64,000 nt of DNA from Edaphobacter paludis. GTDB lineage: Bacteria > Acidobacteriota > Terriglobia > Terriglobales > Acidobacteriaceae. The notes under the pieces are model-generated. The model was not told the DNA's origin, did not search any database, and saw nothing but the letters and a program-made list of their open reading frames with translations. The stretch's first letter is position 1, and each line of letters starts with the position of its first letter. Shown here in pieces: positions 53,774 to 63,596 of this stretch. Both the position numbers and the translations under genes were made by a program. Where the stretch lies: the NCBI RefSeq assembly GCF_039993895.1, contig NZ_CP121194.1, positions 2,852,001-2,916,000 on the forward strand. The letters are read 5' to 3'.

Positions 53774-54193
53774 ATGAAAGAATTCAACACCTACCTTAAC
53801 TTCAACGGAAACTGTCGCCAGGCAATGGAGTTCTACGCAAAGTGCCTCGAGGCCGAGCTGCACGTGATGCCCTACTCCCAAGGCCCAGCCGACATGCCTA
53901 AAGAGATGAAAGACTCGAACAAAGTCCTTCACGCCAGCCTATCCAAAGGAACGCAGGCGATCATGGCGTCGGACTGCCCTCCAGGAAATCCAGTTCGCGA
54001 GGGCAACAACTTCGCCATCAGCATCAACTGCGATAGCCGTGAGGAAGTCGACAAACTGTTCAAGTCTCTCGGTGAAAAGGGAAAAGTCATCATGCCGGCC
54101 GCAGACATGTTCTGGGGAGCCTACTTCGGCATGGTCACCGACCAGTTCGGCGTCAACTGGATGTTCAACCACGAGAACCCGAAGCAAAATTAG
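53774..54193 (+). CDS. VOC-superfamily protein, PhnB/glyoxalase-like
   Basis: A 139-aa PhnB-type protein. It starts FNTYLNFNGNCRQAMEFYAK, the usual beginning of the family, and has DMFWGAYFGMVTDQFGVNWM near the C-terminus. AAAGGAGC lies before ATG 53774. VOC proteins bind metal in a beta-alpha-beta-beta-beta fold and act as lyases or dioxygenases, but PhnB-like members are mostly uncharacterised. It stands alone. Confidence 0.87.
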   Translation: MKEFNTYLNFNGNCRQAMEFYAKCLEAELHVMPYSQGPADMPKEMKDSNKVLHASLSKGTQAIMASDCPPGNPVREGNNFAISINCDSREEVDKLFKSLGEKGKVIMPAADMFWGAYFGMVTDQFGVNWMFNHENPKQN

Positions 54194-54217
54194 GTCCAGA
54201 TAACTACGAAGCCGGGT

Positions 54218-54245
54218 GCGCATGTCCCGATGCTGAGACATGCGC
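54218..54245 (+). terminator. Hairpin after the VOC gene
   Basis: GCGCATGTC (54218-54226) pairs with GACATGCGC (54237-54245) around a 10-nt loop. It lacks a T tract, so it may terminate weakly or serve another role. Confidence 0.4.
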
Positions 54246-54345
54246 GTCGTGCCTGAAATCAGATCAGGCGGGTCAATCTCATTATCCACTGTGTAAAATG
54301 GCCTCGTACAAATAAACCGCCAAAACGCACAGGAGAACCACAGCA

Positions 54346-55356
54346 ATGTCGAAGTTGACCCCAGGTAAGCTCGCCGGACTCAAAGCCGTCTCCGACTCAC
54401 GCGGTGTCATCGCCGCAGCGGCGATGGACCAGCGCGGCTCCCTCCAGAAGTCCCTCGCCAAGGAGCGCGGCGCAGAGGCCGATGGCCACGATCTCGAAGT
54501 ATTCAAGACCCTCGTCACCGAGGTCCTCACCCGTCATGCCTCGGCCATCCTGCTCGACCCCGAGTACGGTCTGCCTGCCTCCAAGCACCGCAATGGCAAG
54601 GGTCTCCTGCTCGCCTACGAGAAGACCGGCTATGACTCCCAGACTCCGGGCCGTCTGCCCGACCTGCTCGACGTATGGAGCGTTCGCCGCCTTAAAGAGG
54701 CTGGTGCCGACTGCATCAAGATCCTGCTCTACTACACCCCGTTCGAGAAGTCGCACATCAACGACCACAAGCAGGCGTGGATCGAGCGCATCGGCGACGA
54801 GTGTCTCGCCCACGACATTCCCTTCTTCCTCGAGTTCGTCGGCTACGACGCCGAGGGCGGCGATGAGAAGTCCCTCGCCTATGCCAAGAAGAAGCCCGAG
54901 ATCGTCTCCGGAGCCATGGCCGAGTTCGGCAAGGCCCGCTACAACGTAGACGTACTCAAGGTCGAAGTTCCCATTGCGATGGAGTTCGTCGAAGGGACCA
55001 AGGCGTTTAAGGGCGAAAAGGCCTATACCCGCGCCGAGGCTCTTCAGCACTTCCGCGACGCCGAGAGCATGACCCACAAGCCCTTCATCTATCTCTCGGC
55101 CGGCGTCTCCAACCCGGTCTTCATCGAGACGCTGGAGTTGGCTGGTGAGTCCGGAACCAAGTTCAACGGCGTCCTCTGCGGCCGCGCCACCTGGAAGGAC
55201 GGCATCGCCGTCTATGCCAGGCAGGGTGCAGATGCTTTCAAACACTGGCTCGAAACCGTCGGCGTAGAGAACATCAACAACGTCAACGAGGGCCTCAAAG
55301 CGGCCAGCCCCTGGTACCTGAAGTTCGGCGTCAAGAGCATGGACGAACTCGGCTAG
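54346..55356 (+). CDS. Class I aldolase, tagatose-1,6-bisphosphate aldolase (LacD) family
   Basis: A 336-aa TIM-barrel aldolase. AMDQRGSLQKSLA near the N-terminus, LLDPEYGLPAS, DCIKILLYYTPF and YNVDVLKVEVPI (with the Schiff-base Lys) match LacD. It would split tagatose-1,6-bisphosphate or a related ketose bisphosphate into DHAP and glyceraldehyde 3-phosphate. ACAGGAGAACCACAGCA precedes ATG 54346. No other tagatose-pathway genes adjoin, so the true substrate may be different. Confidence 0.85.
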   Translation: MSKLTPGKLAGLKAVSDSRGVIAAAAMDQRGSLQKSLAKERGAEADGHDLEVFKTLVTEVLTRHASAILLDPEYGLPASKHRNGKGLLLAYEKTGYDSQTPGRLPDLLDVWSVRRLKEAGADCIKILLYYTPFEKSHINDHKQAWIERIGDECLAHDIPFFLEFVGYDAEGGDEKSLAYAKKKPEIVSGAMAEFGKARYNVDVLKVEVPIAMEFVEGTKAFKGEKAYTRAEALQHFRDAESMTHKPFIYLSAGVSNPVFIETLELAGESGTKFNGVLCGRATWKDGIAVYARQGADAFKHWLETVGVENINNVNEGLKAASPWYLKFGVKSMDELG

Positions 55357-55373
55357 TCGTCATCGCAACCAGG

Positions 55374-55409
55374 AAAGGCCTCGGCACCAAAGCCGAGGCC
55401 TTCTTTATT
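55374..55409 (+). terminator. Rho-independent terminator after the aldolase
   Basis: GGCCTCGGC pairs with GCCGAGGCC around ACCAAA, followed by TTCTTTATT. Confidence 0.88.
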
Positions 55410-55485
55410 GGCCCTCATGGAGATGAGTCCGTGATGAATACAATCAGTCCAAGACGTCATCGCACCTTCAAGGAGAATTTCAAAA

Positions 55486-55881
55486 ATGATTAAGCTCGCA
55501 GACGCCCGCCGGATGATCGCGGCAGCCGAAAAGAAAGCTGAAGAGATCAAGCAGCCCATGAACATCGCAATCGTGGACGAGGGCGGAAACCTGATCGCCT
55601 TCGAGCGCATGGAAAATGCATGGCTGGGCTCGATTGATATTGCGCAGAAGAAAGCGTGGACCTCGCGCGCCTTCGACATCACTACCAAAGATCTCGGCGC
55701 AAATTCGCAGTCGGGCGACCAGTTCTTCGGTATCCACGCATCGAACAATGGCAAAGTTATGATCTTCGCCGGCGGCATTCCTCTTCAGAAGGACGGTAAA
55801 GTAGTAGGCGCAATAGGTGTAAGCGGCGGCTCAGGCGAGCAGGACCACTCTGTAGCAGAAGCCGGCGCAGCGGCGCTCTAA
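55486..55881 (+). CDS. GlcG/HbpS-type heme-binding-like protein
   Basis: A 131-aa protein of the GlcG/HbpS family. It starts MIKLADARRMIAAAEKKAEE and has MNIAIVDEGGNLIAFERMEN, then SIDIAQKKAWTSRAF and GAIGVSGGSGEQDH. Family members bind heme or act with glycolate oxidase or diol dehydratase reactivation; the role here is unknown. AAGGAGAATTT precedes ATG 55486. A perfect palindrome follows the stop. Confidence 0.86.
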   Translation: MIKLADARRMIAAAEKKAEEIKQPMNIAIVDEGGNLIAFERMENAWLGSIDIAQKKAWTSRAFDITTKDLGANSQSGDQFFGIHASNNGKVMIFAGGIPLQKDGKVVGAIGVSGGSGEQDHSVAEAGAAAL

Positions 55882-55887
55882 ACGCAC

Positions 55888-55927
55888 AAACGGGTAGACC
55901 CGCTGAGCTCAGCGGGTCTACCCGTTT
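55888..55927. terminator. Perfect 40-bp palindrome (bidirectional terminator)
   Basis: Bases 55888-55907 are the exact inverse complement of 55908-55927, with core CTGAGCTCAG and AAACGGG/CCCGTTT ends. The A and T ends give both strands a short U run, suiting the convergent genes on either side. Confidence 0.8.
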
Positions 55928-55950
55928 CAGTTAGTGAATCAACTTCAAAT

Positions 55951-56151
55951 TTATTTCGAGAAGATGGAGTTGCCCGGGGTCGTCTCTTCGTTCGAGTGAA
56001 TCCGGTTCTGGGCGCGCTTAGCGCTCTCCATACCAACGTGATTCAGTTTTTCCTCATCGGTCTTCCCTACTTCGGTCGCGCTCGATTCTTCTTCAATCGC
56101 TTCATGGGAAGGACGCGCGCCGGTCTTCGTTGAGTCTAAGCCTTGTGCCAT
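55951..56151 (-). CDS. Small hydrophilic protein of unknown function
   Basis: A 66-aa acidic, charged protein without hydrophobic segments (TKTGARPSHEAIEEESSATE; Glu-rich) that is likely disordered. AGAGGTGAT precedes ATG 56151. It resembles short stress-type proteins in composition only. It converges on the GlcG-like gene and lies downstream of the monooxygenase gene on the same strand. Confidence 0.6.
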   Translation of the reverse strand: MAQGLDSTKTGARPSHEAIEEESSATEVGKTDEEKLNHVGMESAKRAQNRIHSNEETTPGNSIFSK

Positions 56152-56243
56152 ACATCACCTCTACTAAGACAGATGGCATTGAGAAAGCCAAGGTTGCTCT
56201 GGATGGCCGTTGAGTACCAGCGCGAGCACCCATCAAACCGACA

Positions 56244-56537
56244 TCATTTATTGGCAATAATCCCAATCTTGTGAATCTGCGGGGGTTCCGCAAGAAGCTC
56301 ATCTGCCTTCGCCATCAGCGCTTTGGCAATCTCTCCACTCAAATGCGCCTCTCTCCCTGCTTCGTCATCGAAAGTATCGAAGATGGCATATCGTCCGTCA
56401 TCTTCTTTGAGCGCGAACCAGGCAATCGTTCCCGGTTCCTTTTTTGCCATCTCCGCACCCTGCTTCAGAAATGCTTCTACCTCAGCTTCTTTTCCGGGTT
56501 TGGGCTTCAGCGGGACATACAGCGAGTACTTAGCCAT
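56244..56537 (-). CDS. Antibiotic biosynthesis monooxygenase (ABM) domain protein
   Basis: A 97-aa dimeric ferredoxin-like protein. KYSLYVPLKPKPGKEAEVEA, PGTIAWFALKEDDGRYAIFD and FDDEAGREAHL are the ABM/YgiN signature. Such proteins oxidise quinols or aromatic polyketides, or break down heme; the substrate is unknown. It is divergent from the DUF1440-like gene, and AGGATTC lies before the start. Confidence 0.86.
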   Translation of the reverse strand: MAKYSLYVPLKPKPGKEAEVEAFLKQGAEMAKKEPGTIAWFALKEDDGRYAIFDTFDDEAGREAHLSGEIAKALMAKADELLAEPPQIHKIGIIANK

Positions 56538-56629
56538 CGTATGAATCCTCCAGCTTCATACGATGCATAATCCAACGCTGCCTCACGCCAACGCCCGCAA
56601 AATTGGCATCAAACCGAAGGGGGATGAAT

Positions 56630-57202
56630 ATGCGTAGAAACAAACCATCTATTTTTCGTGGAGTTGTAACCGGAATCGCCGCAGGCATCGCCGCCACGCT
56701 TGTCATGGATCAGTTTTTGAAACTAAGCACCGTTGCCCAGAAGTCATTGGAAAAGCAAAAGAAACTGGCTGAGCACGAATCTCCCTGGCAGATCGCTCAC
56801 GAGCAGGTTCAAAAAGAGCAGAAGGCGGCGGCGCAGGAAGATTCCACCGAGATCGTGGCCCGTAAAATTGTTGAAGCAACTGGATCTCATCTGGACCGGG
56901 AAAGAAAGAAAAAAGCCGGACGGGCTGTCCACTACACGTTCGGAACCCTGATGGGCGTGGTCTACGCCGTCTCTGCCGAATTGCTTCCGGAGGTCACGAC
57001 CGGCGCTGGCGCAGCCTTTGGTACGCTGCTGTTCCTATCCGCGGACGAAGTCGCCGTGCCTGCCTTTCAACTCTCAGGCCCACCGACGGCGACGCCCGGC
57101 TTCGACCATCTTCAACATTGGGCTGCCCATGTCGTCTATGGGGGGATCGCTCGAGATGGTTCGCAACCTGATAACACGCTTGATGTAAAAGGCGCGAATT
57201 GA
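56630..57202 (+). CDS. Membrane protein, DUF1440/YagU-like
   Basis: A 190-aa protein with a hydrophobic segment near the N-terminus (about 9-26, VVTGIAAGIAATLVMDQFLK), a charged helical region (about 35-95) and further weak membrane segments (VHYTFGTLMGVVYAVSAELL; GAGAAFGTLLFLSADEVAVP). The pattern matches DUF1440. GAAGGGGGATGAAT stands before ATG 56630, which is preferred over ATG 56624. The function is unknown; relatives link to acid or stress tolerance. Confidence 0.72.
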   Translation: MRRNKPSIFRGVVTGIAAGIAATLVMDQFLKLSTVAQKSLEKQKKLAEHESPWQIAHEQVQKEQKAAAQEDSTEIVARKIVEATGSHLDRERKKKAGRAVHYTFGTLMGVVYAVSAELLPEVTTGAGAAFGTLLFLSADEVAVPAFQLSGPPTATPGFDHLQHWAAHVVYGGIARDGSQPDNTLDVKGAN

Positions 57203-57276
57203 ATGGGGCATAAATTGGGCTTGAATTGCTCCTGGCACGCGTCTGCGATAGCCTGATGCATGGAGTCTTACACCGC

Positions 57277-58023
57277 ATGAAGTTTCGCTATCTCGCCCTT
57301 GCCCTGGCCTTCAGCCTGCCCGCGCTGGCGCAAAGTTCGCCGACCACCACGGACTCTCTCCCCGACGATCCAGGCACAACCAGTCAGGTGAAGCCTCCCG
57401 TCGTGCCTACAGGGCCCACCGTTGTCATCGACACGACCATGGGCCGATTGACGTGCAAGCTCTACGACAAGCAGGCTCCGGTAACCGTAGCGAACTTCAT
57501 CGGTCTTGCCGAGGGCACCAAGGATTGGACCGACCCCAAAACACTCAAGAAGGTGCATGGCCAGCCCTTCTACAACGGCACCACCTTCCACCGCGTCATC
57601 CCCGAGTTCATGATTCAGGGTGGAGATCGCGTGGGCGACGGTACCGGCGATCCCGGCTATCTCTTTCAGGACGAGATCGACCCGTCGCTCACCTTCGACC
57701 AACCGGGAAGGCTCGCTATGGCGAACTCCGGTCCCGGACCCAGCGGCGGTGGAACCAACGGATCGCAATTCTTCATCACCGAACTTCCGGTACCGCAGTT
57801 GGACGGCAAGCACACCATCTTTGGCCAGTGCGATGCGCATAGCGTACTGCTGGTGGCCTCTATCGCGCGCGTTGCGCGGGATGCAAACGATAAGCCGCTG
57901 TCGCCAGTCACGATCGACCGCGTGACGATCGTGCGCGATGGTCAGCCGATGCCGCCGCTGCCTCCCACGCCGCAACCCGCCGCGCCAACACCGGCCGTGC
58001 CGCCAGCACCCACGGCCCCGTAA
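57277..58023 (+). CDS. Secreted cyclophilin-type peptidyl-prolyl isomerase
   Basis: A 248-aa PPIase with a signal peptide ([20 protein letters not shown]) for periplasmic folding. The catalytic Arg is in [14 protein letters not shown], and the pocket has [21 protein letters not shown] Pro-rich C-terminal tail ([20 protein letters not shown]) is unusual and may bind the envelope or a partner. ATG 57277 starts directly at the signal peptide. The next gene encodes a cytoplasmic paralogue. Confidence 0.9.
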   Translation: MKFRYLALALAFSLPALAQSSPTTTDSLPDDPGTTSQVKPPVVPTGPTVVIDTTMGRLTCKLYDKQAPVTVANFIGLAEGTKDWTDPKTLKKVHGQPFYNGTTFHRVIPEFMIQGGDRVGDGTGDPGYLFQDEIDPSLTFDQPGRLAMANSGPGPSGGGTNGSQFFITELPVPQLDGKHTIFGQCDAHSVLLVASIARVARDANDKPLSPVTIDRVTIVRDGQPMPPLPPTPQPAAPTPAVPPAPTAP

Positions 58024-58098
58024 TTGATCTCCGTAACATCGCCGGAGATTCTTTCCACTTTCACCAACCAATAACCGCAGTTTTAGGAGAATGCTGAA

Positions 58099-58617
58099 AT
58101 GCCAACCAAACCCGGAACCTATGCAACATTCAAGACCAGCGAAGGAACCATCGTCTGCGAGTTGTTCGAGAAAGACGCGCCGCAGACCGTAGCCAACTTC
58201 ATCGGCCTCGCCGAAGGCACCAAGGAGTGGAACAGCCGCAGCAAGAAGGGCGCCAAGCTCTACGACGGAACTGTCTTCCATCGCGTCATTCCGCAGTTCA
58301 TGATCCAGGGTGGCGATCCTGAGGGCACCGGCATGGGCGGCCCCGGCTACAAGTTCTCCGACGAAACCCAGGGTTCGAAGCATGGCTTCCAGGAGAAGGG
58401 CAAGCTGGCCATGGCGAACTCCGGTCCGAACACTAATGGCTCGCAGTTCTTCATCACCGTAGCCGACACCAGCTGGCTCACCGGCAAACACACCATCTTC
58501 GGCGAAGTCGTCGAGGGCTATGACATCGTCGAAAAAATCTCCAAGGCCAGCCGCGATGGCATGGACCGCCCCAAGACTCCCATCGTCCTCGAAACCGTCA
58601 CCATTGAACGAATTTAG
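58099..58617 (+). CDS. Cytoplasmic cyclophilin-type peptidyl-prolyl isomerase
   Basis: A 172-aa PPIase without a signal peptide. It starts MPTKPGTYATFKTSEGTIVC, has the catalytic FHRVIPQFMIQGGDP and [16 protein letters not shown] with WLTGKHTIFGEVVEG. It lies 75 bp after the secreted paralogue; TTAGGAGAATGC is its ribosome binding site. Together they look like a duplicated pair for the two compartments. Confidence 0.93.
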   Translation: MPTKPGTYATFKTSEGTIVCELFEKDAPQTVANFIGLAEGTKEWNSRSKKGAKLYDGTVFHRVIPQFMIQGGDPEGTGMGGPGYKFSDETQGSKHGFQEKGKLAMANSGPNTNGSQFFITVADTSWLTGKHTIFGEVVEGYDIVEKISKASRDGMDRPKTPIVLETVTIERI

Positions 58618-58639
58618 CTCTTACTAATTAGGGAACGAC

Positions 58640-60193
58640 ATGCCAGAAGCAAGCTCCGCGAAGTTGGGCCGAAAATCAACTTACAATTTCGTCGACTGGC
58701 ATGTCGCCATTCTCTTTCTCGCAGGCATCCTCGCTCTATTCTCACGTTTCTTTCGTCACGATACCTTCGGCTTCTTCGAAGATGACTTCTTTTACTATGT
58801 CCAGACCGCAAGCAACTTTGCGCTCCGTGGAATTTCCAGCTTTGACGGAATTCACCTGAGTAATGGCTACCATCCACTCTGGATGCTCTTGCTCACCGGA
58901 CTTCTTCGACTTACGTCGGGCACGGCTTTTCTGGTTGCCGTCCAAGTTGTCACACTCGTTGCGATCTTTGCGTTTTACTTTGCATTGGTCAATCTTCTCG
59001 ACAGTGTTGCACTGGATTTTAAGTTCCGTCGGCTGGCCGCACTCCTTCTCTCTCTCCACGCCCTGCTTCTCTTCCGATATGGCATGGAGGTGACCCTCTC
59101 GCTTCCGTTAGGAATAGCCACGCTGGCTTACGTTTTGCGTCCTGCCTTCCGCTGGACTGCGACGCAAACCACGCTCTACGGTCTTCTCGCATGCCTTACT
59201 GTACTCGGGCGACTAGACAGTCTTTTGTTGTTCATCCTGATCGTCGCTGCTCAGACTCTCGCGTCCGATTCCGCGTGGCCCCTCCGTCTGCGGCGTATCG
59301 GGTTCTTCGCCGTCGGCTTCTCTCCTTTCCTGCTCTACCTCGCGATTAACGAGCACTTCTTTGGCACCCTCTTACCGGTCTCTGCCGCGGCCAAGGAGAT
59401 GAAGCCGCTCTTCCCCTTATCGCTGGCCCCTTTGCTGGGCTTGTTTCTCCCCATGGATCGTATGAAGATGGCCTTCGTTCTTCCCGCAGTTCTATTGCTG
59501 CCGGCAGGCCTTTTCAAGCTGTTTAGAGCTTGGCGTTCGCTCCGTCGCGACCGGCGCGCCATCTTACTTGCACTCCTGCTCTTCCCCATCGTTCACATCG
59601 GCGTTTTGTGCCTGCTCAGCGATTGGGGTATGTGGCCGTGGTACTACTACCCACTGGTCTACTCCACTCTTGCCACGATTATTCTGCTGCTCCCACCAAG
59701 CGAATCACCGTCGCGTCATACCCCGCCTCGCGTTGTGCGACTCGCTCTGACTGTGCCAATCCTGTTCTACATGGTCTATTTTTCAATCTACGCAGTAAAG
59801 AAGCAACCGTCCTCCATCGCATTGATCGCCAGGGATCTCGCTACTTATATGCAAAGCCACCCCGCTCGCTACGCCATGGGTGACGAGGCCGGAACAACGA
59901 GTTATCTCTCGGGGCAACCCATCATCCAGCTTGAGGGTTTGATGATGGATAAAGCCTTCCTTCAAAATATCCGCCAGCAGCGTCCCCTCGCGGCCGTTCT
60001 GCACAACTATGGGATCCGCTATTACATCGTGCTCTACGCACAACCGTCCAACGGTTGCTATACAGTTCATGAACCCACTAATGGTGGAGACGAATCTCCT
60101 CATATGTCCGGACGAATCTGCCAACCTCCGCTTTTCACAGCGACCCATTCCGGGAGTACAGCATCCATCTTCGATGCCAACGCGGTCCGGTGA
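58640..60193 (+). CDS. Multi-pass membrane protein, GT39/ArnT-like
   Basis: A 517-aa protein with about ten to twelve membrane helices. FFEDDFFYYVQTASNFALRG near the N-terminus fits the acidic pocket loop of the GT-C (ArnT/PMT) fold. A periplasmic C-terminal part follows (about 400-517). Such enzymes transfer a sugar from a polyprenyl donor to lipid or protein in the periplasm. No donor-loading enzyme adjoins. Substrate is unknown. A hairpin follows the gene. Confidence 0.75.
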   Translation: MPEASSAKLGRKSTYNFVDWHVAILFLAGILALFSRFFRHDTFGFFEDDFFYYVQTASNFALRGISSFDGIHLSNGYHPLWMLLLTGLLRLTSGTAFLVAVQVVTLVAIFAFYFALVNLLDSVALDFKFRRLAALLLSLHALLLFRYGMEVTLSLPLGIATLAYVLRPAFRWTATQTTLYGLLACLTVLGRLDSLLLFILIVAAQTLASDSAWPLRLRRIGFFAVGFSPFLLYLAINEHFFGTLLPVSAAAKEMKPLFPLSLAPLLGLFLPMDRMKMAFVLPAVLLLPAGLFKLFRAWRSLRRDRRAILLALLLFPIVHIGVLCLLSDWGMWPWYYYPLVYSTLATIILLLPPSESPSRHTPPRVVRLALTVPILFYMVYFSIYAVKKQPSSIALIARDLATYMQSHPARYAMGDEAGTTSYLSGQPIIQLEGLMMDKAFLQNIRQQRPLAAVLHNYGIRYYIVLYAQPSNGCYTVHEPTNGGDESPHMSGRICQPPLFTATHSGSTASIFDANAVR

Positions 60194-60223
60194 AGTAGTC
60201 ACGCCGAAAAGCACTCATTAAAC

Positions 60224-60255
60224 GAAGATGGGCCCACCTCGGTGGACCCATCTTC
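60224..60255. terminator. Bidirectional hairpin between convergent genes
   Basis: GAAGATGGG pairs with CCCATCTTC and inner CCACC with GGTGG, with one bulged base on each side. It separates the membrane protein gene from mdh. Confidence 0.7.
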
Positions 60256-60284
60256 CATCTGATCTTTCTCACGCAAGAATATTT

Positions 60285-61292
<1,008 letters not shown>

Positions 61293-62696
61293 CTACCCCA
61301 TGTTTTCGATCATACGGCTGGCAAATTCGCTCGTCTTCGCCTTGGTCGCGCCCTGCATACCGCGCTCGAAGTCGTACGTTACGAACTTCTGTCCAATCGT
61401 CTTCTCCATCGAGCTCTCGATCAGCCGCGCCGCCTCTGTCCAGCCGAGGAAGTCAAACAGCATCACGCCCGACAGAATCACCGATCCGGGATTGATCACA
61501 TCCTTGTCCGCATACTTTGGAGCGGTGCCATGCGTCGCCTCGAATACGGCATAGCCATCGCCAATGTTGCCGCCCGGCGCAATGCCCAGCCCGCCGACCT
61601 GCGCAGCCGCGGCATCTGAGATATAGTCGCCGTTCAGGTTCGTCGTCGCCAACACGCTGTAGTCCTCAGGCCGCAGGATGATCTGCTGAAAGATCGAGTC
61701 GGCGATACGGTCGTTAATTAGGATCTTCGACTTCCACTTGCCGCCGCCATGCGAAGCGCCGATCGAGGCGATCACCTGCTTCACCTCTGCCACCACGCCC
61801 TCGCCAAACTCCTTGGCTGCAAACTCAATGCCCGGCTCAATCAACGCAGCGTTCTGCTCCGGCGTAAGGTTCGGGTTCTGCTCCACGTTGCCCAGAATCC
61901 AGCTCTCGCGCTCCGTCACCGTCTGTTCGCGAAACTCCTCCGACGCAACCTCATAGCCCCACTCGCGGAACGCGCCCTCAGTAAACTTCTGAATATTTCC
62001 CTTGTGCACCAGCGTTACCGTCTTGCGATTGTTGTCGAGCGCATACTGAATCGCCGCCCGCACCAAACGCTTCGACCCGGTAATCGAGATCGGCTTCACA
62101 CCCACGCCCGAGTCCTGACGAATCTTTTTCTTGCCACCCTTCAACATCTCGTCGTTCACAAAGTCGATAAACTTCTTCGCCTCAGGAGTCCCCTCGCGGA
62201 ACTCTATACCGGCATAGATGTCCTCCGTATTCTCGCGGAAGATCACGACATCCAGCTTCTCCGGATGCTTCACAGGACTGGGCACGCCAGCGTAATACTT
62301 CACCGGACGCACGCACTGGTAAAGGTCCATCAACTGCCGAAGCGCCACGTTCAGCGAGCGAATCCCGCCACCCACCGGCGTCGTCAGCGGTCCCTTGATC
62401 GACACGCGAAAATCCACCGTCGCCTTGACCGTATCCTCGGGCAGCCAGTTCTGCGTCTGGCGATATGCCTTCTCTCCGGCGAGCACTTCAAACCACTTCA
62501 CCGACCGCTTGCCGCCATAAGCCTTCTCAACAGCCGCGTCAAAGACTCGCTGCGACGCCTTCCAGATATCGCGCCCTGTACCGTCCCCTTCGATGAAGGG
62601 AATGATCGGGTGATTGGGCACCGTATAGGTGCCGTTGGCGTACTGAATTGCCTGACCGTCCGCTGGGACGGAGATGCCGTTATAGCTTGCCTGCAT
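61293..62696 (-). CDS. icd: NADP-dependent isocitrate dehydrogenase
   Basis: A 467-aa homodimeric IDH like the Escherichia coli enzyme, converting isocitrate to 2-oxoglutarate. [11 protein letters not shown] begins the fold, [19 protein letters not shown] holds the substrate Ser, [13 protein letters not shown] follows, and [13 protein letters not shown] lies in the cofactor region. Length is about 50 residues above the E. coli protein, with an insert around 290-330. It precedes mdh by 78 bp. Confidence 0.95.
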   Translation of the reverse strand: MQASYNGISVPADGQAIQYANGTYTVPNHPIIPFIEGDGTGRDIWKASQRVFDAAVEKAYGGKRSVKWFEVLAGEKAYRQTQNWLPEDTVKATVDFRVSIKGPLTTPVGGGIRSLNVALRQLMDLYQCVRPVKYYAGVPSPVKHPEKLDVVIFRENTEDIYAGIEFREGTPEAKKFIDFVNDEMLKGGKKKIRQDSGVGVKPISITGSKRLVRAAIQYALDNNRKTVTLVHKGNIQKFTEGAFREWGYEVASEEFREQTVTERESWILGNVEQNPNLTPEQNAALIEPGIEFAAKEFGEGVVAEVKQVIASIGASHGGGKWKSKILINDRIADSIFQQIILRPEDYSVLATTNLNGDYISDAAAAQVGGLGIAPGGNIGDGYAVFEATHGTAPKYADKDVINPGSVILSGVMLFDFLGWTEAARLIESSMEKTIGQKFVTYDFERGMQGATKAKTSEFASRMIENMG

Positions 62697-62904
62697 GTAT
62701 GTTTGGCTCCACGAGAGATTAGGCGAAGGCTAACATTTCGAACAGACGAGTGGCAACAGAAGTGCGCTTATCGAACGAGGGGATGCTCCCGTCGCGACAA
62801 CAGGATGAGCTTCCTCGGTCTCCACATCCGGCGACGCTCGTGACCCTCTCCAGAATCTGTCAAGCCCTCTATTTTGTAAGTCCATCAAACCAAGCCAAAT
62901 ATAG

Positions 62905-62988
62905 TCATCGAAATTTGCAAATGAGTTTCCGCTGTTCAGCTAGACTAAAGAGGAAGCTAAAAATCCCGGCCACCCACCGGGATTTTTT
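62905..62988 (+). ncRNA. Candidate small RNA with intrinsic terminator
   Basis: A perfect 9-bp stem, AAATCCCGG (62961-62969) with CCGGGATTT (62977-62985), loop CCACCCA, and a T6 run form a model terminator, yet no plus-strand gene lies upstream. TTGTAA (62875-62880) and AAATAT (62898-62903) are 17 bp apart and could be a promoter. The RNA would be about 80 nt. Speculative: both strands carry T runs. Confidence 0.35.
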
Positions 62989-63019
62989 CATGAATCCGCG
63001 AAATAGGGTACAGCCTGAG

Positions 63020-63085
63020 GGCCAGACCTAAGTCTTTTGTTTCGAAGACTTTGGGACTTAAGTACAGGGGGGGAGGGGTACTTCA
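63020..63085 (-). repeat. Dispersed intergenic element, copy B
   Basis: On the minus strand this reads GTACCCCTCCCC, CTTAAGTCCC, AAAGTCTTCGAAAC, AAAAGACTTAGGTC, matching copy A at 25508-25572. It lies just before the EVE-domain gene. Confidence 0.65.
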
Positions 63086-63134
63086 CCTCTGCTCCGTCAT
63101 CAGAACCAGAACTGAGGCTTTTCAAGGAGTCACT

Positions 63135-63512
63135 ATGCCGTATCTACTCAAAACCGAGCCCAACAAATACTCCTTCGACGACCTTCTCCGCGATGGCGAG
63201 ACCACCTGGGACGGCATCTCCAATAATCAGGCGCTGCTCTACCTGCGAAATATGAAGCCCGGCGAAAAGCTGGTCATCTATCACTCCAACATAGGCAAGG
63301 CTGCCATCGGAACCGCCAAAGTCGTCTCGGTCGATGCCGCCGATCCTAAGAATCCCAACGTCCGCATCAAGCCGCTCAAGCGCCTGAAACACGAGAAGTC
63401 GCTGGACCAGATCCGCGAAGCTGGCGTCTTCAAAGACTCCATCCTCTTCCGCCAGTTCCGTCTCTCCGTCGTCCCTCTCACCGACGACCAATACGACTGG
63501 CTCCTCGCCTAG
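63135..63512 (+). CDS. EVE domain-containing protein
   Basis: A 125-aa EVE/PUA-like protein, homologous to eukaryotic thymocyte nuclear protein THYN1. PYLLKTEPNKYSFDDLLRDG and WDGISNNQALLYLRNMKPGE are the family signature. EVE domains recognise modified bases such as 5-methylcytosine. AAGGAGTCACT precedes ATG 63135. The role in this organism is unknown. It precedes fabI by about 85 bp. Confidence 0.92.
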   Translation: MPYLLKTEPNKYSFDDLLRDGETTWDGISNNQALLYLRNMKPGEKLVIYHSNIGKAAIGTAKVVSVDAADPKNPNVRIKPLKRLKHEKSLDQIREAGVFKDSILFRQFRLSVVPLTDDQYDWLLA

Positions 63513-63596
63513 CCACACAACTGGGTGCGGCCACAAAATCTGCACTCCCACAACTGCTATCCTAACCATCGGAATCCAACAGGAGCACAGAGCACA

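Larger units (their letters stand above)
62697..63134. other. 438-bp intergenic region: candidate small RNA and dispersed repeat
   Basis: No protein gene is supported here; an ATG frame at 62750-63031 has no recognisable product. The first half shows nothing I can name, the middle holds a strong hairpin (62961-62988), and the last 65 bases before the EVE gene are a copy of a dispersed element. Confidence 0.5.

Noticed and set aside
62750..63031. 93-codon plus-strand frame before the EVE gene
   Set aside because: It runs through the terminator hairpin and the dispersed element and has no protein-like pattern.
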